From Planctomycetota bacterium (GTDB lineage Bacteria > Planctomycetota > Planctomycetia > Pirellulales > UBA1268): a stretch of 6,689 nucleotides of DNA. The DNA lies in the NCBI GenBank assembly GCA_003670825.1, contig QWQL01000140.1, positions 1 to 6,689 of the forward strand, given 5' to 3'. The translations under genes were made by a program, and so were the position numbers. Shown here piece by piece: positions 5,153 to 6,689 of this stretch (positions are counted from its first letter, which is position 1; each line of letters starts with the position of its first letter). The notes beneath the pieces are model-generated. The model was not told where the DNA came from. It searched no databases and saw only the letters and a program-made list of their open reading frames with translations.

Positions 5153-6406
5153 CTACTCGCCGTTCAACGCCGCGGCGATCGCTTCGCCTTTCGTCGTGAT
5201 CCCGCCGTCGAGCTGCAGGGCCCGCACCCGCGTTAGCGCCGCGCCGATCGGCTTTCCCGGCGGCATGCCGGCGGCGAGCAGTTCGTCCCCCGTCACCAGC
5301 GGCGGCGGATCGATGTCGAGGCGGGGCCGCCCCACCTGCGCCGTCAACCACGCAGCCACCGCCGGATCGCCGTGGCCGCATGCCGCCCGGGCTCGGATGA
5401 CGTCGGCGAGCGCCGCCGCATGCTCGTGGGCCACCCAGGGCTGCACCCGCGACCACGGCTGCGTGGCTGGATCTCCGGGCCCGGCGAGCGCCAACACGCC
5501 CGCGTGAATCCAGGCCGCCTGCTTCGCTTCGCGGTTTGAGAGCCGCAGCCGCGAGGGAACCCGTGCCAGCACGTCGGTACCGGCATGCTCAGCCAGCGTG
5601 GCCAGTGCCATCGGCAGGTCGGGCTCGTCAAACGCCGCCACGATCCGCGTGGCCTCCTGCCAGCGGGCCGCCGGGATCGCCGGTGGGGCCACCTCCATGA
5701 GCACCTCGCGGGCCAGTCCGGTGTCGGCGAGCAGTTCGAGGGCCTCCCGCCTGCCGGGCCGCGAGAGCATGGCCCGCAGTTCGGCCGCCACCCGCTCAGG
5801 GCTCACCGAGGCCACGAGGTGCGTCATCCGGTCGATGGCCGCGCGGGTGTCGTGCTCCAGAACGAAGCCGAAAAAGGCGGTGAATCGCACCGCCCGCAGC
5901 ATGCGCAGGTGGTCTTCGCCAAACCGCATCGCCGGCACGCCGATCGCCCTGATAATCCCGTCAGCCAGATCGGCCCGGCCCCCCACGAAGTCGTGCACCT
6001 CGCCGGTCGCCGGGTCGAGGAACAGGCCGTTGATCGTGAAATCCCGCCGCTGGGCATCTTCCCGCGCCGAGCAAAACGTCACCCCGGCCGGGTGGCGGCC
6101 GTCGGTGTAGGGAGCGTCGGCCCGGAATGTGGCCACCTCGACCTGGCCGGCGTTTTTCGGCCCCAGAACGGTGATCACGCCGAACGCCGCCCCGATGGCC
6201 AGGGTCCGGCCACGGCCGAAAAGTCGCCGCACATCGTCGGGTCGGGCGGCCGTGGCCACGTCGTAGTCGGCCGGAATTCGTCCGAGGAGTTCGTCCCGCA
6301 CGCACCCTCCGGCCCAATACGTCTCGTGCCCAGCCCCCCGGAGTCCGTGGACGACCTGAGCGGCAAACTCTCGCGCCAACGCGGGATCGCAGGGGATGGC
6401 GGGCAT
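5153..6406 (-). CDS. cca: CCA-adding tRNA nucleotidyltransferase / poly(A) polymerase family (class II)
   Basis: The family adds CCA to tRNA 3' ends from CTP and ATP in the cytoplasm; close relatives add only part of CCA or poly(A) tails. From the ATG the protein has 417 residues. The head domain shows GGCVRDELLG (33-42), the metal-binding pair D47/D49 in DYD, the template-type motif RRDFTINGLF (120-129, with the usual R-R-D-F), and RFGEDHLRMLRAVRF (161-175). A helical body follows, and a C-terminal segment with VTGDELLAAG-x-PPGKPIG (371-388) is typical of bacterial enzymes. No HD phosphohydrolase motif is evident. An in-frame TTG at 6436 would add 10 residues. Neither start has a clear Shine-Dalgarno; the ATG is preferred because homologues have a short lead before GGCVRD. 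The gene seems functionally unrelated to the metal locus, and the IS lies 75 bp beyond its stop. Substrate specificity within the family cannot be told from the sequence. Confidence 0.9.
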   Translation of the reverse strand: MPAIPCDPALAREFAAQVVHGLRGAGHETYWAGGCVRDELLGRIPADYDVATAARPDDVRRLFGRGRTLAIGAAFGVITVLGPKNAGQVEVATFRADAPYTDGRHPAGVTFCSAREDAQRRDFTINGLFLDPATGEVHDFVGGRADLADGIIRAIGVPAMRFGEDHLRMLRAVRFTAFFGFVLEHDTRAAIDRMTHLVASVSPERVAAELRAMLSRPGRREALELLADTGLAREVLMEVAPPAIPAARWQEATRIVAAFDEPDLPMALATLAEHAGTDVLARVPSRLRLSNREAKQAAWIHAGVLALAGPGDPATQPWSRVQPWVAHEHAAALADVIRARAACGHGDPAVAAWLTAQVGRPRLDIDPPPLVTGDELLAAGMPPGKPIGAALTRVRALQLDGGITTKGEAIAAALNGE

Positions 6407-6436
6407 GGCAACCAAATCGTTAACGGAATCCGCCAA

Positions 6437-6689
6437 CGGTCGATATAGTTGATACGGGTCGGGGTCGGTCGGAGAGACACATCCTTATACATTCCGGTGT
6501 CGCTTCGAGCCGCACTCCCAGGGTTTTCATCGTTTTATTTTTTGGCTCCTCAGCAGAATCTGTGGGTACAAACGGCCTGTAGTCACGGGCTCTGCCCCGA
6601 GGTTGTAAAGGCTTGCACAAGCCTTGCGGTGCCCATCTGCCGGTGTGTGTGTCGCATCGCGAGCGTGGTTTTGGCCGGCAGTGAGCCAG
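6437..6689. other. Region upstream of cca, no supported gene
   Basis: A minus-strand frame is open from the right edge to 6420, but its product is short, overlaps cca and has no recognisable domain, so I do not call it. The cca promoter is expected here; TATAAG on the minus strand near 6483-6488 is -10-like but lacks a matching -35. A perfect palindrome lies at 6608-6625. The last 40 bases could begin or end a gene outside the window, which cannot be judged. Confidence 0.4.
6608..6625. repeat. 18-bp perfect palindrome upstream of cca
   Basis: AAGGCTTG-CA-CAAGCCTT has two 8-bp arms around a 2-base centre, about 200 bp upstream of the cca start. Dyads of this size are typical of operators for dimeric regulators, but it may equally be a weak hairpin at the end of a gene outside the window. 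No T run adjoins it on either strand. Confidence 0.4.

Noticed and set aside
4896..5456. Upstream extension of the transposase frame to a 641-aa protein
   Set aside because: The extension crosses the IS inverted repeat and the palindrome and lies in cca in another frame. The ribosome site and family length support a start at 4895.
4707..5507. Plus-strand open frame of 266 codons across the IS end and the cca 3' region
   Set aside because: It spans the mobile element boundary and is antisense to both the transposase and cca.
5585..6448. Plus-strand open frame of 287 codons opposite cca
   Set aside because: It is antisense to cca, whose catalytic motifs are intact, and its product has no recognisable family.
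6420..6689. Minus-strand frame open to the right edge as a partial upstream gene
   Set aside because: The translated product has no domain, overlaps the cca 5' end and contains the palindrome; evidence for coding is too weak.

Overview
The window (about 65% G+C in the coding parts) carries five genes, all on the minus strand. Read in the direction of transcription, from high to low coordinates, they are a CCA-adding/poly(A)-polymerase-type nucleotidyltransferase, an IS4-family transposase in an intact insertion sequence, two small exported cysteine-rich proteins, and a P1B-type copper ATPase. No rRNA, tRNA or CRISPR array is visible. The high G+C, GTG/TTG starts and small secreted Cys-rich proteins would fit a planctomycete or similar environmental bacterium. 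That placement is an inference and rests on no marker gene.

Region by region: 1-154 is non-coding downstream of the ATPase. 155-2473 encodes a 772-aa Cu+-exporting ATPase whose N-terminus is a YHS domain plus a heavy-metal-binding 'CPMHP...CPKCGM' domain instead of the usual HMA domains. 2474-2705 is a spacer holding a strong minus-strand terminator. 2706-2924 encodes a 72-aa protein with 17 cysteines, apparently an exported metallothionein-like protein. 3060-3431 encodes a 123-aa protein with a signal peptide and a Cys/His cluster. 3506-5078 is a 1573-bp IS with perfect 25-bp terminal inverted repeats. 5075-5150 is a palindromic repeat whose outer end copies the first 12 bases of the IS ends. 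5153-6406 is cca. 6407-6689 is the region upstream of cca, with no convincing gene.

The lower half reads as a copper/soft-metal handling locus: an inner-membrane Cu+ exporter and two small thiol-rich proteins that would act outside the cytoplasm and could buffer the exported metal. The two small genes may share a transcript that ends at the terminator before the ATPase, so the ATPase probably has its own promoter or depends on read-through. No metal-responsive regulator lies in the window.

The IS sits between cca and the metal locus, oriented so that cca read-through would enter the transposase gene. A 10-bp inverted repeat covers the transposase ribosome-binding site, the arrangement known from IS10/IS50 that silences translation from external transcripts. 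The most unusual points are the pair of exported Cys-rich proteins and the nested, repeated ends around the IS.
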